A stretch of DNA of 39,446 nt from JAATGA01 sp047605605. GTDB lineage: Bacteria > Pseudomonadota > Alphaproteobacteria > Rhodobacterales > Rhodobacteraceae. This document shows positions 15,439 through 22,497 of the stretch, piece after piece (within the stretch, counting starts at the first letter, position 1; the number at the start of each line of letters is the position of its first letter). Location of the stretch: NCBI GenBank assembly GCA_047605605.1, contig JASGFG010000030.1, positions 1 through 39,446 on the forward strand, read 5' to 3'. Both the position numbers and the translations under genes were made by a program. The notes below the pieces were generated by a model that searched no databases, was not told the DNA's origin, and saw only the letters and a list, made by a program, of their open reading frames with translations.

Positions 15439-16325
15439 ATCGACGCGGGCGGATCGGGATTCTGCACCTCGCGCAGCATCCAGCGTGCAAAGGCCCGCAC
15501 GCCGGGCCGCAGCGGCCCGGGCCGGTGGACCAGCCAATAGCCCTTGCCGTTCTCGATCCGGTGCAATTCGCGCAACCGGCCGCTGGCGATGTCCCGTTCG
15601 ACGAACAGCCGCGACAGCACGGCAATGCCCTGCCCCGCGCGCACCGCATCGACCTTCAGCCCGCCGGGCAGCGAGACGACTGCCCCCTCGCGCCGCAGCC
15701 CCTGCACATCCATCACCGCCAGCTGGTCGTCGGTGCCCGTCTCCTCGATCCAGGGCAGGCGCGACAGGGCGGACAGGTCGTCCGGCGCGATCCCGTCCAG
15801 CAAGGCGGGCGCCGCCACCGCCACCAGGGGCGTCGGCATCAGCAGTCGCGACTCCAGCCCCGGCCATTCGCCCCGGCCATAGCGGATGGCAATGTCCAGC
15901 CCGCCGGGGATCAGCGGGCGCAGGTCGATCGACGGGTCCAGCATCAGGCTGACATCGGGGTTTTCCGCCCGGAACCGCGGCAGGCGCGGCAAGAGCCACA
16001 CCTGCGCAAAACCGGGCGAAGTGGTGATCTGCACCGGCCGCCCGGCATCCGCGCCGGTCAGTTCGGCCACCATCCGCGCCATGGCGGCAAAGCCTTCGGT
16101 CAGGGCTGCGGCCAGACGCTGCCCCTCGGGCGTGGGGCGCGGCGGATGGGTGCTGCGGTCCAGCAGCGTCAGGCCCAGATGCACCTCCAGCGCGCGGATC
16201 TGCTGGCTGATGGCGGCATGGCTGACATTCAGCGCCGCCCCCGCCGCCGTCATCGACCCGGTGTCGGCCCAGGCCGCAAAGGCCCGCAAACAGGCCAGAG
16301 GCGGAAGGTTGCGCCAAATGTCCAT
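15435..16325 (-). CDS. LysR-family transcriptional regulator (GcvA-like)
   Basis: A 296-residue LysR protein: winged helix-turn-helix at about 8-66 (SMTAAGAALNVSHAAISQQIRAL), linker helix, then a periplasmic-binding-protein-like effector domain from about 92. The N-terminal NLPPLACLRAFAAWADTGSM and the effector-domain start VQITTSPGFAQVWLLPRL are typical of GcvA-type regulators. It is divergent from two small genes and sits between ccoGHIS and ccoNOQP, where these operons are more often adjacent. A perfect palindrome at its start codon is a likely autoregulatory site. The ligand is unknown. Confidence 0.93.
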   Translation of the reverse strand: MDIWRNLPPLACLRAFAAWADTGSMTAAGAALNVSHAAISQQIRALEVHLGLTLLDRSTHPPRPTPEGQRLAAALTEGFAAMARMVAELTGADAGRPVQITTSPGFAQVWLLPRLPRFRAENPDVSLMLDPSIDLRPLIPGGLDIAIRYGRGEWPGLESRLLMPTPLVAVAAPALLDGIAPDDLSALSRLPWIEETGTDDQLAVMDVQGLRREGAVVSLPGGLKVDAVRAGQGIAVLSRLFVERDIASGRLRELHRIENGKGYWLVHRPGPLRPGVRAFARWMLREVQNPDPPASI

Positions 16326-16341
16326 GTAAGCTTGCCTTACA
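16325..16341. promoter_or_regulatory. Candidate LysR operator overlapping the lysR start
   Basis: TGTAAG-CTTGC-CTTACA is a perfect 6-bp dyad with a 5-base spacer. It contains the LysR-type T-N11-A pattern (TAAG-N5-CTTA). The dyad begins on the first base of the lysR start codon and covers its ribosome-binding region, which would suit autorepression. The divergent small genes begin 84 bases further right. Confidence 0.55.
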
Positions 16342-16424
16342 TCACGAATAATCCCCTGAGTCGCAGGATGGCGCGATTCGATCCATATTCATAGGCAGGA
16401 AACGCGAATGACAGGAGGATCGCG

Positions 16425-16586
16425 ATGCTTTCCGTTCTTGCCAGAACTTTCAGGCTTGCCACCCGGACCGAGGATCGGGCGAACCGCACCCCCTATCCGT
16501 CGCAGGACTGGCCGGGCAACCAGTGGGACCCGAACTGGCCCGCGCCGCTGCACTGGTATCAGCGTCCGCGCGACCCGCGGGATTGA
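16425..16586 (+). CDS. Small protein, 53 aa, divergent from lysR
   Basis: Starts ATG at 16425 with an ideal ribosome-binding site, AGGAGG, six bases upstream. The product has a short basic, hydrophobic N terminus (MLSVLARTFRLATR) and a Trp/Pro/Asp-rich C-terminal half, with four of its residues from 29 to 44 being Trp (DWPGNQWDP, NWPAP, HWYQ). No family recognised. The strong site and the position opposite a LysR gene make it a real gene candidate and a likely target of that regulator. Lengths and start are read directly; function is unknown. Confidence 0.65.
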   Translation: MLSVLARTFRLATRTEDRANRTPYPSQDWPGNQWDPNWPAPLHWYQRPRDPRD

Positions 16587-16598
16587 TCGGGGACAGCC

Positions 16599-16712
16599 AT
16601 GGAACGCCGTATCCTTGTCCCCCGGCCCCCGACGCTGGACCATTCGCTGCCCGAATGGCGGGTGGGCTGGCCGTTGCCCCCCGATCGTCAGATGCCGCAC
16701 CGGGGACGTTGA
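16599..16712 (+). CDS. Small protein, 37 aa, downstream of the 53-aa gene
   Basis: ATG at 16599, twelve bases after the previous stop, with GGGGA five bases upstream. The 37-residue product is Pro/Trp/Arg-rich (LPEWRVGWPLPPDR) and resembles in composition the tail of the preceding small protein. It ends just before a strong bidirectional terminator, so the two small genes form a complete transcription unit. No family recognised; the coding status is less certain than for the first. Confidence 0.45.
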   Translation: MERRILVPRPPTLDHSLPEWRVGWPLPPDRQMPHRGR

Positions 16713-16722
16713 GCCAAAAGAA

Positions 16723-16746
16723 AAAGGGCGCCTTGCGGCGCCCTTT
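16723..16746. terminator. Bidirectional intrinsic terminator (ccoP / small genes)
   Basis: AAAGGGCGCC (16723-16732) and GGCGCCCTTT (16737-16746) pair perfectly around a TTGC loop, with A-tract and T-tract flanks. It can end the rightward small-gene transcript and the leftward ccoNOQP transcript. Confidence 0.9.
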
Positions 16747-16770
16747 CCCCCTTCCCTTCGGCCGGGCGGA

Positions 16771-17649
16771 TCACTCGCCGCCGCCCAGACCATGAACATA
16801 GATCGCGACCGAACGGATCTCGTCCTCGCTCAACCGGCCGGTCCAGGACGGCATGACGCCGAACCGGGCATAGGTCACGCTGTGCTTGATCGCATCGCGC
16901 GTGCCGCCATACAGCCAGATCGCATCGGTCAGGTTCGGGGCGCCGACCGAACGGTCGCCCTTGCCCTCTGCCCCGTGGCAGGCCGAACAGTTGTCGGCAA
17001 AGACCTGCGCCCCGGCCGCGGCCAGCGTGGCGTCATGGTCCTGCCCCGACAGTTGCAGGACATATTCCACCGCCTGGTCGATCTGTTCCGGCTCCAGCAG
17101 CTTGTCGACCCCGAACTTGGGCATTTCCGAATAGCGGGCGTCTGCGTCGGTGGCATTGCGGATGCCGTGGGTGACGGTGGTGTGGATGTCGTCCAACGTG
17201 CCGCCCCACAGCCAGTCATCGTCCAGCAGGTTCGGGTAGCCCTTGCCCTGCACCCCCGCCGCGCCCGCGCCATGGCACTGGGCGCACCATGTCTTGAACA
17301 CGGCAGCCCCGGCCGCCACGGCATACTGGTCAAGCTCGGGGTTGGCGGGGACCGAGTTCAGGTCGGCCGCCACCAGCTTGGCCTTGATCGGCGCATTGGC
17401 ATCATCCACCCGCTTGATGTCGGCCTCGACATCCTGCCGGGTCGACGCCCCCAGAAGCCCCGGCGTCGCATGGGTCAGCAGCGGCCATGCCGGATAGGCG
17501 ATGGAATAGCCTATGGCCCAGATGATCGTCAGATAGAACACCCAGACCCACCAGCGCGGCAAAGGGTTGTTCAGCTCTTCGATCCCGTCCCATTCGTGGC
17601 CGGTGGTGCCGACGCTCTGCCCCGGCTCTTTCCTGATCTGCTTGGCCAT
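16771..17649 (-). CDS. ccoP: cbb3 oxidase subunit III, dihaem cytochrome c CcoP
   Basis: A 292-residue membrane-anchored dihaem cytochrome c (FixP). One transmembrane helix lies at about 33-56; two periplasmic class I cytochrome domains follow with CAQCH (122-126) and CSACH (221-225), and likely Met ligands Met176 and Met266. It passes electrons towards CcoO and CcoN. Start is ATG at 17649 (MAKQIRKEPG), two bases after the ccoQ stop; the longer open frame reads through ccoQ. Last gene of ccoNOQP, followed by the strong terminator at 16723-16746. Confidence 0.96.
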   Translation of the reverse strand: MAKQIRKEPGQSVGTTGHEWDGIEELNNPLPRWWVWVFYLTIIWAIGYSIAYPAWPLLTHATPGLLGASTRQDVEADIKRVDDANAPIKAKLVAADLNSVPANPELDQYAVAAGAAVFKTWCAQCHGAGAAGVQGKGYPNLLDDDWLWGGTLDDIHTTVTHGIRNATDADARYSEMPKFGVDKLLEPEQIDQAVEYVLQLSGQDHDATLAAAGAQVFADNCSACHGAEGKGDRSVGAPNLTDAIWLYGGTRDAIKHSVTYARFGVMPSWTGRLSEDEIRSVAIYVHGLGGGE

Positions 17650-17651
17650 GA

Positions 17652-17855
17652 TCAGGCCCCTTTCGTTTGGCTGCGGGCATCCGGCCCGTCGCTGACGGGC
17701 TGGCGCTCGTTGCGGAAGATGGACTCGGCGGCCTCCCGATGGGCGCTGCGCGCCGAAGGGCGAAAGGCCCACAGGATCGCGCCGACGAAGAACAGCGTCA
17801 TTGCCAGCAGGAACCAGCTGTCCGCCATGTGACGAAGAAAGGTGTAAAGCTCCAT
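17652..17855 (-). CDS. ccoQ: cbb3 oxidase subunit IV CcoQ
   Basis: A 67-residue single-helix membrane protein (about 12-32, WFLLAMTLFFVGAILWAF) with a charged cytoplasmic tail, matching CcoQ/FixQ, which stabilises CcoP and the complex. Start ATG at 17855 (MELYTFLRHMADSW) is the family form, with GAGG upstream in the preceding CCGAGGA stretch. It lies between ccoO (13-base gap) and ccoP (2-base gap). Confidence 0.93.
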   Translation of the reverse strand: MELYTFLRHMADSWFLLAMTLFFVGAILWAFRPSARSAHREAAESIFRNERQPVSDGPDARSQTKGA

Positions 17856-17868
17856 TCCTCGGTCCCCC

Positions 17869-18597
17869 TTACCGGCTTGCATCGGGGATGAAGGTCGAGA
17901 AATCGACCAGCGTGCCCAGCATCTGGAGATAGGCGATCAACGCATCCATCTCGGTCAGTTCGGGCTGGCCGTCGAAGTTCGAGACCGTCACCTTGTTGCC
18001 ATAGCGCGCCAGCAGACCCGCCGTATCCGCGTTCGGATCGGCCTGCGCGGCAAAGTCGGCGCGCGCATCGGCGATCATCTCGTCGGTATAGGGCACACCG
18101 AAGATGGCGTTGGTCTTCATCGAATCCGCCACATACTGGCCGTCGAGCTTGCGGTGCAGCAGAAAGCCGTATTTGGGCATCACCGATTCCGGCACAACCG
18201 CCTGCGGGTTGGTCAGGTGGTCCACATGCCAGGCGTCGGAATAGCGCCCGCCCACCCGCGCCAGATCCGGCCCGGTGCGTTTCGACCCCCACTGGAACGG
18301 CCGGTCATACATCGACTCGGCCGCCAGGCTGTAGTGGCCATACCGCTCCACCTCGTCGCGCATCGGACGGATCATCTGGCTGTGGCAGACATAGCAGCCT
18401 TCGCGCACATAGATCTCGCGTCCCGTCAGCTCCAGCGGGGTATAGGGACGCATCCCCTCCACCTTCTCGATGGTGTTTTCCAGATAGAACAGCGGCACGA
18501 TCTGCACCAGGCCGCCGATGGTCACGACGATGAACGACAACACCAGCAGCAGCGTGGCATGGGTTTCGATCGCTTTGTGCTTGTCAAGAAAAGCCAT
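17869..18597 (-). CDS. ccoO: cbb3 oxidase subunit II, monohaem cytochrome c CcoO
   Basis: A 242-residue FixO/CcoO protein with one N-terminal transmembrane helix (about 15-36) and one haem c site, CYVCH (68-72), in the diagnostic context REGCYVCHSQMIRP. It carries electrons from CcoP to the CcoN active site. Start is ATG at 18597 (MAFLDKHKAIETHATLL), preceded by a GGGGGA ribosome-binding site; the longer frame into ccoN is discounted. Thirteen-base gaps separate it from ccoN and ccoQ. Confidence 0.96.
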   Translation of the reverse strand: MAFLDKHKAIETHATLLLVLSFIVVTIGGLVQIVPLFYLENTIEKVEGMRPYTPLELTGREIYVREGCYVCHSQMIRPMRDEVERYGHYSLAAESMYDRPFQWGSKRTGPDLARVGGRYSDAWHVDHLTNPQAVVPESVMPKYGFLLHRKLDGQYVADSMKTNAIFGVPYTDEMIADARADFAAQADPNADTAGLLARYGNKVTVSNFDGQPELTEMDALIAYLQMLGTLVDFSTFIPDASR

Positions 18598-18610
18598 GGC
18601 TTCGTCCCCC

Positions 18611-20212
18611 TTACTCTGCCGGGACGGCCGCGGGGGCGGCAGCCTTGGCAGGCTGCGCACGCACGGTCATCCACAGGTTGTAGCACATGATCAGCGCCCC
18701 GGTCAGGAACATGCCCCCGCCCAGTGCCCGCACCACGTTCATCGGGAATTTCGCGGCCACCGTGTCGGCAAAGGCGTTCACGAGGAAGCCGTTCGCATCC
18801 ACTTCGCGCCACATCAGGCCCTCCATGATGCCCGACACCCACATCGAAGCGGCGTAGAGAACGATCCCGATGGTGGCGAGCCAGAAGTGCCAGCTGACCA
18901 GCTTCAGGCTATACAGCCCCTCGCGGTTCCACAGGCGCGGCGTCAGGAAGTAGAGCGCGCCGAAGGTGATCATGCCGTTCCAGCCAAGCGCGCCGGAATG
19001 GACGTGGCCGATGGTCCAGTCGGTATAGTGCGACAGGCTGTTCACCGCCTTGATCGACATCATCGGACCCTCGAAGGTCGACATGCCGTAGAAGCCGATG
19101 GCGACGACCATCATGCGGATGATCGGGTCGGTGCGCAGCTTGTCCCAGGCACCCGACAGCGTCATCAGCCCGTTGATCATGCCGCCCCACGAGGGCATCC
19201 ACAGCATGACCGAGAACACCATGCCCAGCGTCGAGGCCCAGTCGGGCAGCGCGGTATAGTGCAGGTGGTGCGGACCGGCCCAGATATACAGGAAGATCAG
19301 CGCCCAGAAGTGGATGATCGACAGTTTATAGCTGTAGACCGGCCGTTCCGCCTGTTTCGGGACGAAGTAATACATCATCCCCAGGAACCCGGCGGTCAGG
19401 AAGAAGCCCACGGCGTTGTGGCCATACCACCATTGCACCATGGCATCCTGCACACCCGCATAGGCCTGAACCGAGGTCGAGCCGAAGATCGAGACCGGTA
19501 GGGCCGCGTTGTTGACGATATGCAGCATCGCGATGGTCACGATGAAGGACAGGTAGAACCAGTTCGCCACATAGATATGCGGTTCGCGCCGGTTCAGGAT
19601 GGTGCCGAAGAAACAGGCCAGGAACGCGACCCAGACCACCACGATCCACAGGTCGATATACCAGGCGGTTTCGGCATATTCCTTGCCCTCGCTGCCCCCC
19701 AGAACATAGGAGGTCGCGGCCAGCACGATCATCAGCTGCCAGCCCCAGAACACGAACCAGCCAAGGTTGCCGCCCCACAGCCGCGCGGCGCTGGTGCGCT
19801 GCACGACATAAAAGGCCGTGCAGATCAGCGCATTGCCCCCAAAGGCAAAGATCACCGCACTGGTGTGCAGCGGGCGCAGCCGGCCAAAGTTCAGGATGCC
19901 CTGTGCCCATTCAAAGTTCAGGGCCGGAAAGGCCAGTTGCAGCGCGATCACCACGCCCACAAGGAAACCGACCACCCCCCAGAAGGCGGTGGCGATCACC
20001 CCGGCGCGGATCACACTGTCGAAATATTCATCCTGTCGGATCGCGACCTTCGGCTCGCCCGCGTGGCGCAGCACCCAAAGAAAGGTGCCGGCCGCCGCAA
20101 GCATGACGATGATCGCGTTCACCTCATAGGCGAGGTCGCGCGCATGATTGGCCGCGATCGCGGCCAGAACCGCGATCAGGCCCAGCACGACCAGTTTAAC
20201 GTAATCCCACAT
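18611..20212 (-). CDS. ccoN: cbb3-type cytochrome c oxidase catalytic subunit I CcoN
   Basis: A 533-residue haem-copper oxidase subunit I of type C, about 12 transmembrane helices. Metal ligands by position: His116 and His405 for low-spin haem b, His403 for high-spin haem b3, and His265, His315 and His316 for CuB. Tyr251 sits where cbb3 oxidases have their His-cross-linked tyrosine. It reduces oxygen to water with high affinity and pumps protons. Start is ATG at 20212 (MWDYVKLVVLG) with AAGGGACG upstream. Expression is expected under low oxygen from the FNR box at 20322-20335. Confidence 0.97.
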   Translation of the reverse strand: MWDYVKLVVLGLIAVLAAIAANHARDLAYEVNAIIVMLAAAGTFLWVLRHAGEPKVAIRQDEYFDSVIRAGVIATAFWGVVGFLVGVVIALQLAFPALNFEWAQGILNFGRLRPLHTSAVIFAFGGNALICTAFYVVQRTSAARLWGGNLGWFVFWGWQLMIVLAATSYVLGGSEGKEYAETAWYIDLWIVVVWVAFLACFFGTILNRREPHIYVANWFYLSFIVTIAMLHIVNNAALPVSIFGSTSVQAYAGVQDAMVQWWYGHNAVGFFLTAGFLGMMYYFVPKQAERPVYSYKLSIIHFWALIFLYIWAGPHHLHYTALPDWASTLGMVFSVMLWMPSWGGMINGLMTLSGAWDKLRTDPIIRMMVVAIGFYGMSTFEGPMMSIKAVNSLSHYTDWTIGHVHSGALGWNGMITFGALYFLTPRLWNREGLYSLKLVSWHFWLATIGIVLYAASMWVSGIMEGLMWREVDANGFLVNAFADTVAAKFPMNVVRALGGGMFLTGALIMCYNLWMTVRAQPAKAAAPAAVPAE

Positions 20213-20321
20213 TTTGCGTCCCTTCGTCTTCTTGCTGCCGGCCGTCCCGAATCTCTGTGCCCAGGTCCGGCGGTGGCAGGTTCGACTATGCCGGTAATGT
20301 CCGGCGGGTGGCTCACTTGCA

Positions 20322-20335
20322 TTGATCCATATCAA
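20322..20335 (-). promoter_or_regulatory. FNR box of the ccoNOQP promoter
   Basis: TTGATCCATATCAA is a perfect match to TTGAT-N4-ATCAA. Centred at -41.5 it gives +1 at 20287 and a -10 region of CATTAC (20299-20294), a modest match to TATAAT. Confidence 0.9.
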
Positions 20336-20353
20336 TCGAAGGTCGCGCTGTGA

Positions 20354-20367
20354 TTGATCTTCGTCAA
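20354..20367 (+). promoter_or_regulatory. FNR box of the usp promoter
   Basis: TTGATCTTCGTCAA matches the consensus with one mismatch. At -41.5 it gives -10 TAGGAT (20390-20395) and +1 at 20402, with an ACAGGAG ribosome-binding site before the usp ATG at 20430. Confidence 0.85.
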
Positions 20368-20429
20368 GGTGGAGAACACACTGGCTTTCTAGGATCCCGA
20401 AGATCGGAATAACGGACAGGAGTGGCGAG

Positions 20430-21275
20430 ATGAGCTACAAATCCATTTTCACCGTGGTGACGAACGGCGATCACTCCGAAGCGGCGATCCGCGCCGCCTC
20501 GGCCGTGACCCAGGCAGAGGACGGGCATCTTTCGCTTCTGGCGCTCGGGGTCGATCGCACGCAGGTCGGATACAGTTATGTCGGCAGCGGCGCGGTGCTG
20601 ATCCAGGCCGCACTCGACCGGGCCGAGGCAGAGGCGAGGGAGACCGAGGCCACCGTCCGCAGGATTCTCGAGGGCGAAGAAAGCGACCTGCGCTGGTCGC
20701 TGGAAATCGGCGTGACGCAGATCGGGATGTTGACCGAGCTGATCGCGCAGCGGGCGCGGTTTGCCGATCTGGTGGTCCTGCCCAAACCCTATGGCCCCGG
20801 CCAGGGCCAGGTGGCCGAGGCGGTGGCCGAAGCGGCCCTTTTCGAGGCCCAGGCGCCGGTGCTGATCGTGCCCGAAACCGGCATCGGACCCGCGCTGCCC
20901 CGCCGCGCGGTCGTCGCCTGGAACCAGAGCCGCGAGGCGATGGTGGCCGTGCGCCGCGCGCTGCCGCTGCTCAAGGCCTGCGAGTCGGTGAACATCGCGG
21001 TGATCGACCCGCCCTCCCATGGCCCGGAACGGTCCGATCCGGGCGGGCTTTTGTGCCAGATGCTGGTGCGCCACGGCGTCAAGGCCGAGGTTTCGGTGCT
21101 GGCGCGGACCATGCCGCGCATCTCGGACATCCTGGCGCGACACCTGCGCGACACCGACAGCGACCTGCTGGTGATGGGGGCCTACGGCCATTCCCGTTTC
21201 CGCGAGGCGATCCTGGGCGGCGCCACGCGCAACATGCTGGAACAGGCGACGGTGCCGGTGCTGATGGCGCACTGA
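20430..21275 (+). CDS. Universal stress protein, tandem UspA domains
   Basis: A 281-residue cytoplasmic protein with two UspA-like domains: a degenerate first one (about 1-150) and a second (about 155-281) ending in the nucleotide-binding pattern GAYGHSRFREAILGGATRN (250-268). Proteins of this type next to cco and fnr genes in Rhodobacteraceae are induced at low oxygen, and here the gene has its own FNR box. Its biochemical role is unknown; the second domain may bind ATP. The start is supported by ACAGGAG seven bases upstream. Confidence 0.9.
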   Translation: MSYKSIFTVVTNGDHSEAAIRAASAVTQAEDGHLSLLALGVDRTQVGYSYVGSGAVLIQAALDRAEAEARETEATVRRILEGEESDLRWSLEIGVTQIGMLTELIAQRARFADLVVLPKPYGPGQGQVAEAVAEAALFEAQAPVLIVPETGIGPALPRRAVVAWNQSREAMVAVRRALPLLKACESVNIAVIDPPSHGPERSDPGGLLCQMLVRHGVKAEVSVLARTMPRISDILARHLRDTDSDLLVMGAYGHSRFREAILGGATRNMLEQATVPVLMAH

Positions 21276-21351
21276 CCTGCGGTTCAGCCGTTCGGGCCCC
21301 GGCTGTCCGCGGGAGTCTGATCGCGTTCCGTCATGCCGCCGCAGTCGCGCA

Positions 21352-21609
21352 GTCGACCCCCCGCTGCCCGGCCGCCGCCCGTTTTGCCGCGACTGCCTGG
21401 ACTGGAGCGAGCGGCGCCCGCATCTGGCCGGACCGCTGGGGGCCGCGCTGTTCCAGAGGATGCAGTGCGGCCGCTGGCTGGCGCGCGATGCGACTGGTCG
21501 CGCCGTCCGGTTCCTGCCCGGCGGGCGCCAGCGGTTCGAACGGGCCTTTCCGCCCGCGCCCGAAAACCCGCGTGCCCATCCTCTCTGCGAAAATATCCTC
21601 GGGGGGTGA
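21352..21609 (+). pseudogene. Remnant of an ArsR-family winged-helix regulator (C-terminal part)
   Basis: Between usp and fnrL, one plus-strand frame reads FCRDCLDWSERRPHLAG, then LGAALFQRM and FLPGGRQRFERAF. This is the C-terminal signature of ArsR-type regulators of the CLDWSERRPHLAG class, where it follows the DNA-binding domain. The frame is open only from 21265 and has no ATG, GTG or recognisable helix-turn-helix upstream, so the N-terminal two thirds are missing. It ends within the GC-rich repeat-like tail. Best read as a decayed gene; nothing suggests it is translated. Confidence 0.65.
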
Positions 21610-21660
21610 AGGCGCGTCAGCGCCAAGGGGGGCAGACAGCCCCCCTGCCCCGGTGCCCGC
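21585..21660. repeat. GC-rich hairpin element of a dispersed intergenic type
   Basis: Consecutive features: AAAATATCCTCGGGGGGTGA, the hairpin GGCGC-GTCA-GCGCC (21611-21624), then AGGGGGGC-AGACA-GCCCCCCT. Elements of this layout (an AT-containing lead, a G-run with TGA, then G/C hairpins) recur at gene ends in Rhodobacteraceae. A looser relative is at about 32490-32541. It may also act as a terminator after usp or fnrL. Confidence 0.45.
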
Positions 21661-21675
21661 CGGGCGCAGGCGGGC

Positions 21676-22425
21676 TCAGTTGATCCAGCCGCCGTCGCTG
21701 TCGTCGCCCGTCTCCTCGACCAGCCGGTCGAAGTCGGGCACGATGACATGCCGCTTGCCCTCCAGTTCGATCACGCCCTCTCTGCGCAGGGCCGAGATCT
21801 GGCGGCTGACGGTTTCCAGCGTCAGGCCCAGGTAATCCGCCATCTCCTCTCGCGTCAGCGGCAGGTCAAAGACGATCGCCCCCTTCGCCGTCTTCAGCTT
21901 CAGGCTGGCGTCGCGGCGGGCGATGATCGCCAGCAGGCTGGAAATCTTTTCCCGCGCCGTCTTGCGCCCCAGCAGCAGCATCCATTCCCGCGCCGCGTCC
22001 AGCTCGTCCAGCGTCATTTCCAGCAGGCGCTGCGCGACATGCGGGGTCTTGGCCATCATGTCCTCGAACGGCTTGCGGCGGAAACAGCACATGACCAGAT
22101 CGGTGGTCGCCGTCACGTCATAGGCCGCCACCGTCCGCCCCGGCCGCCCCACGAAATCCGACGGCAGCAGCAGGCCGACCATCTGGCGCCGCCCGTCCTC
22201 CATCGTCTGGGTCAGCGTGGCGATGCCCGAGACGACCGAGGCCACGAAATCCATCCGGTCGCCCGACCAGACCACCGCCTGCCCCGCCTCGTAGGAGCGG
22301 TAGAACTTCATCTGCTCCAGCAGCGACAGTTCCTCCGTCTCGCAGCGTGCGCAGACGGCGCGATGCCGGATCGGGCAGCTTCCGCATTGCTGATGCACGG
22401 AAATGTGCAGGTCATGCTGCGTCAT
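21676..22425 (-). CDS. fnrL: FNR-type oxygen-sensing transcription regulator (FnrL/FnrP)
   Basis: A 249-residue Crp/Fnr-family activator. The N terminus has Cys14, Cys17, Cys25 and Cys28, and Cys113/Cys114 lie in the beta-roll; three N-terminal and one central cysteine would hold the 4Fe-4S cluster that oxygen destroys. The C-terminal helix-turn-helix (about 195-222, REEMADYLGLTLETVSRQISAL) contains E-x2-SR, the residues that read TTGAT half-sites. Those half-sites occur five times in this window. Start is ATG at 22425 with AGGAAGGA upstream. Divergent from hemN with a shared FNR box 30 bp before its start, a position suited to autorepression. Confidence 0.94.
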   Translation of the reverse strand: MTQHDLHISVHQQCGSCPIRHRAVCARCETEELSLLEQMKFYRSYEAGQAVVWSGDRMDFVASVVSGIATLTQTMEDGRRQMVGLLLPSDFVGRPGRTVAAYDVTATTDLVMCCFRRKPFEDMMAKTPHVAQRLLEMTLDELDAAREWMLLLGRKTAREKISSLLAIIARRDASLKLKTAKGAIVFDLPLTREEMADYLGLTLETVSRQISALRREGVIELEGKRHVIVPDFDRLVEETGDDSDGGWIN

Positions 22426-22448
22426 CCGGGGGTCCTTCCTGGGCGGTC

Positions 22449-22462
22449 TTGATCTGCGTCAA
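22449..22462 (+). promoter_or_regulatory. FNR box between fnrL and hemN
   Basis: TTGATCTGCGTCAA, one mismatch to consensus. For rightward class II activation the -10 would be TAAAGC (22485-22490) and +1 22497, one base before the hemN ATG. For fnrL the same geometry would start inside the coding region, so repression or another class is more likely. Confidence 0.85.
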
Positions 22463-22497
22463 GGCCGGCGGGCCTGCGTTCTCCTAAAGCTAGAAGA

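Larger units (their letters stand above)
20213..20429. promoter_or_regulatory. Divergent ccoN / usp regulatory region with two FNR boxes
   Basis: This 217-base region has no gene. It contains the FNR boxes at 20322-20335 and 20354-20367, whose centres are 32 bp apart. The ccoN leader would be about 75 bases, the usp leader about 28. Confidence 0.8.
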
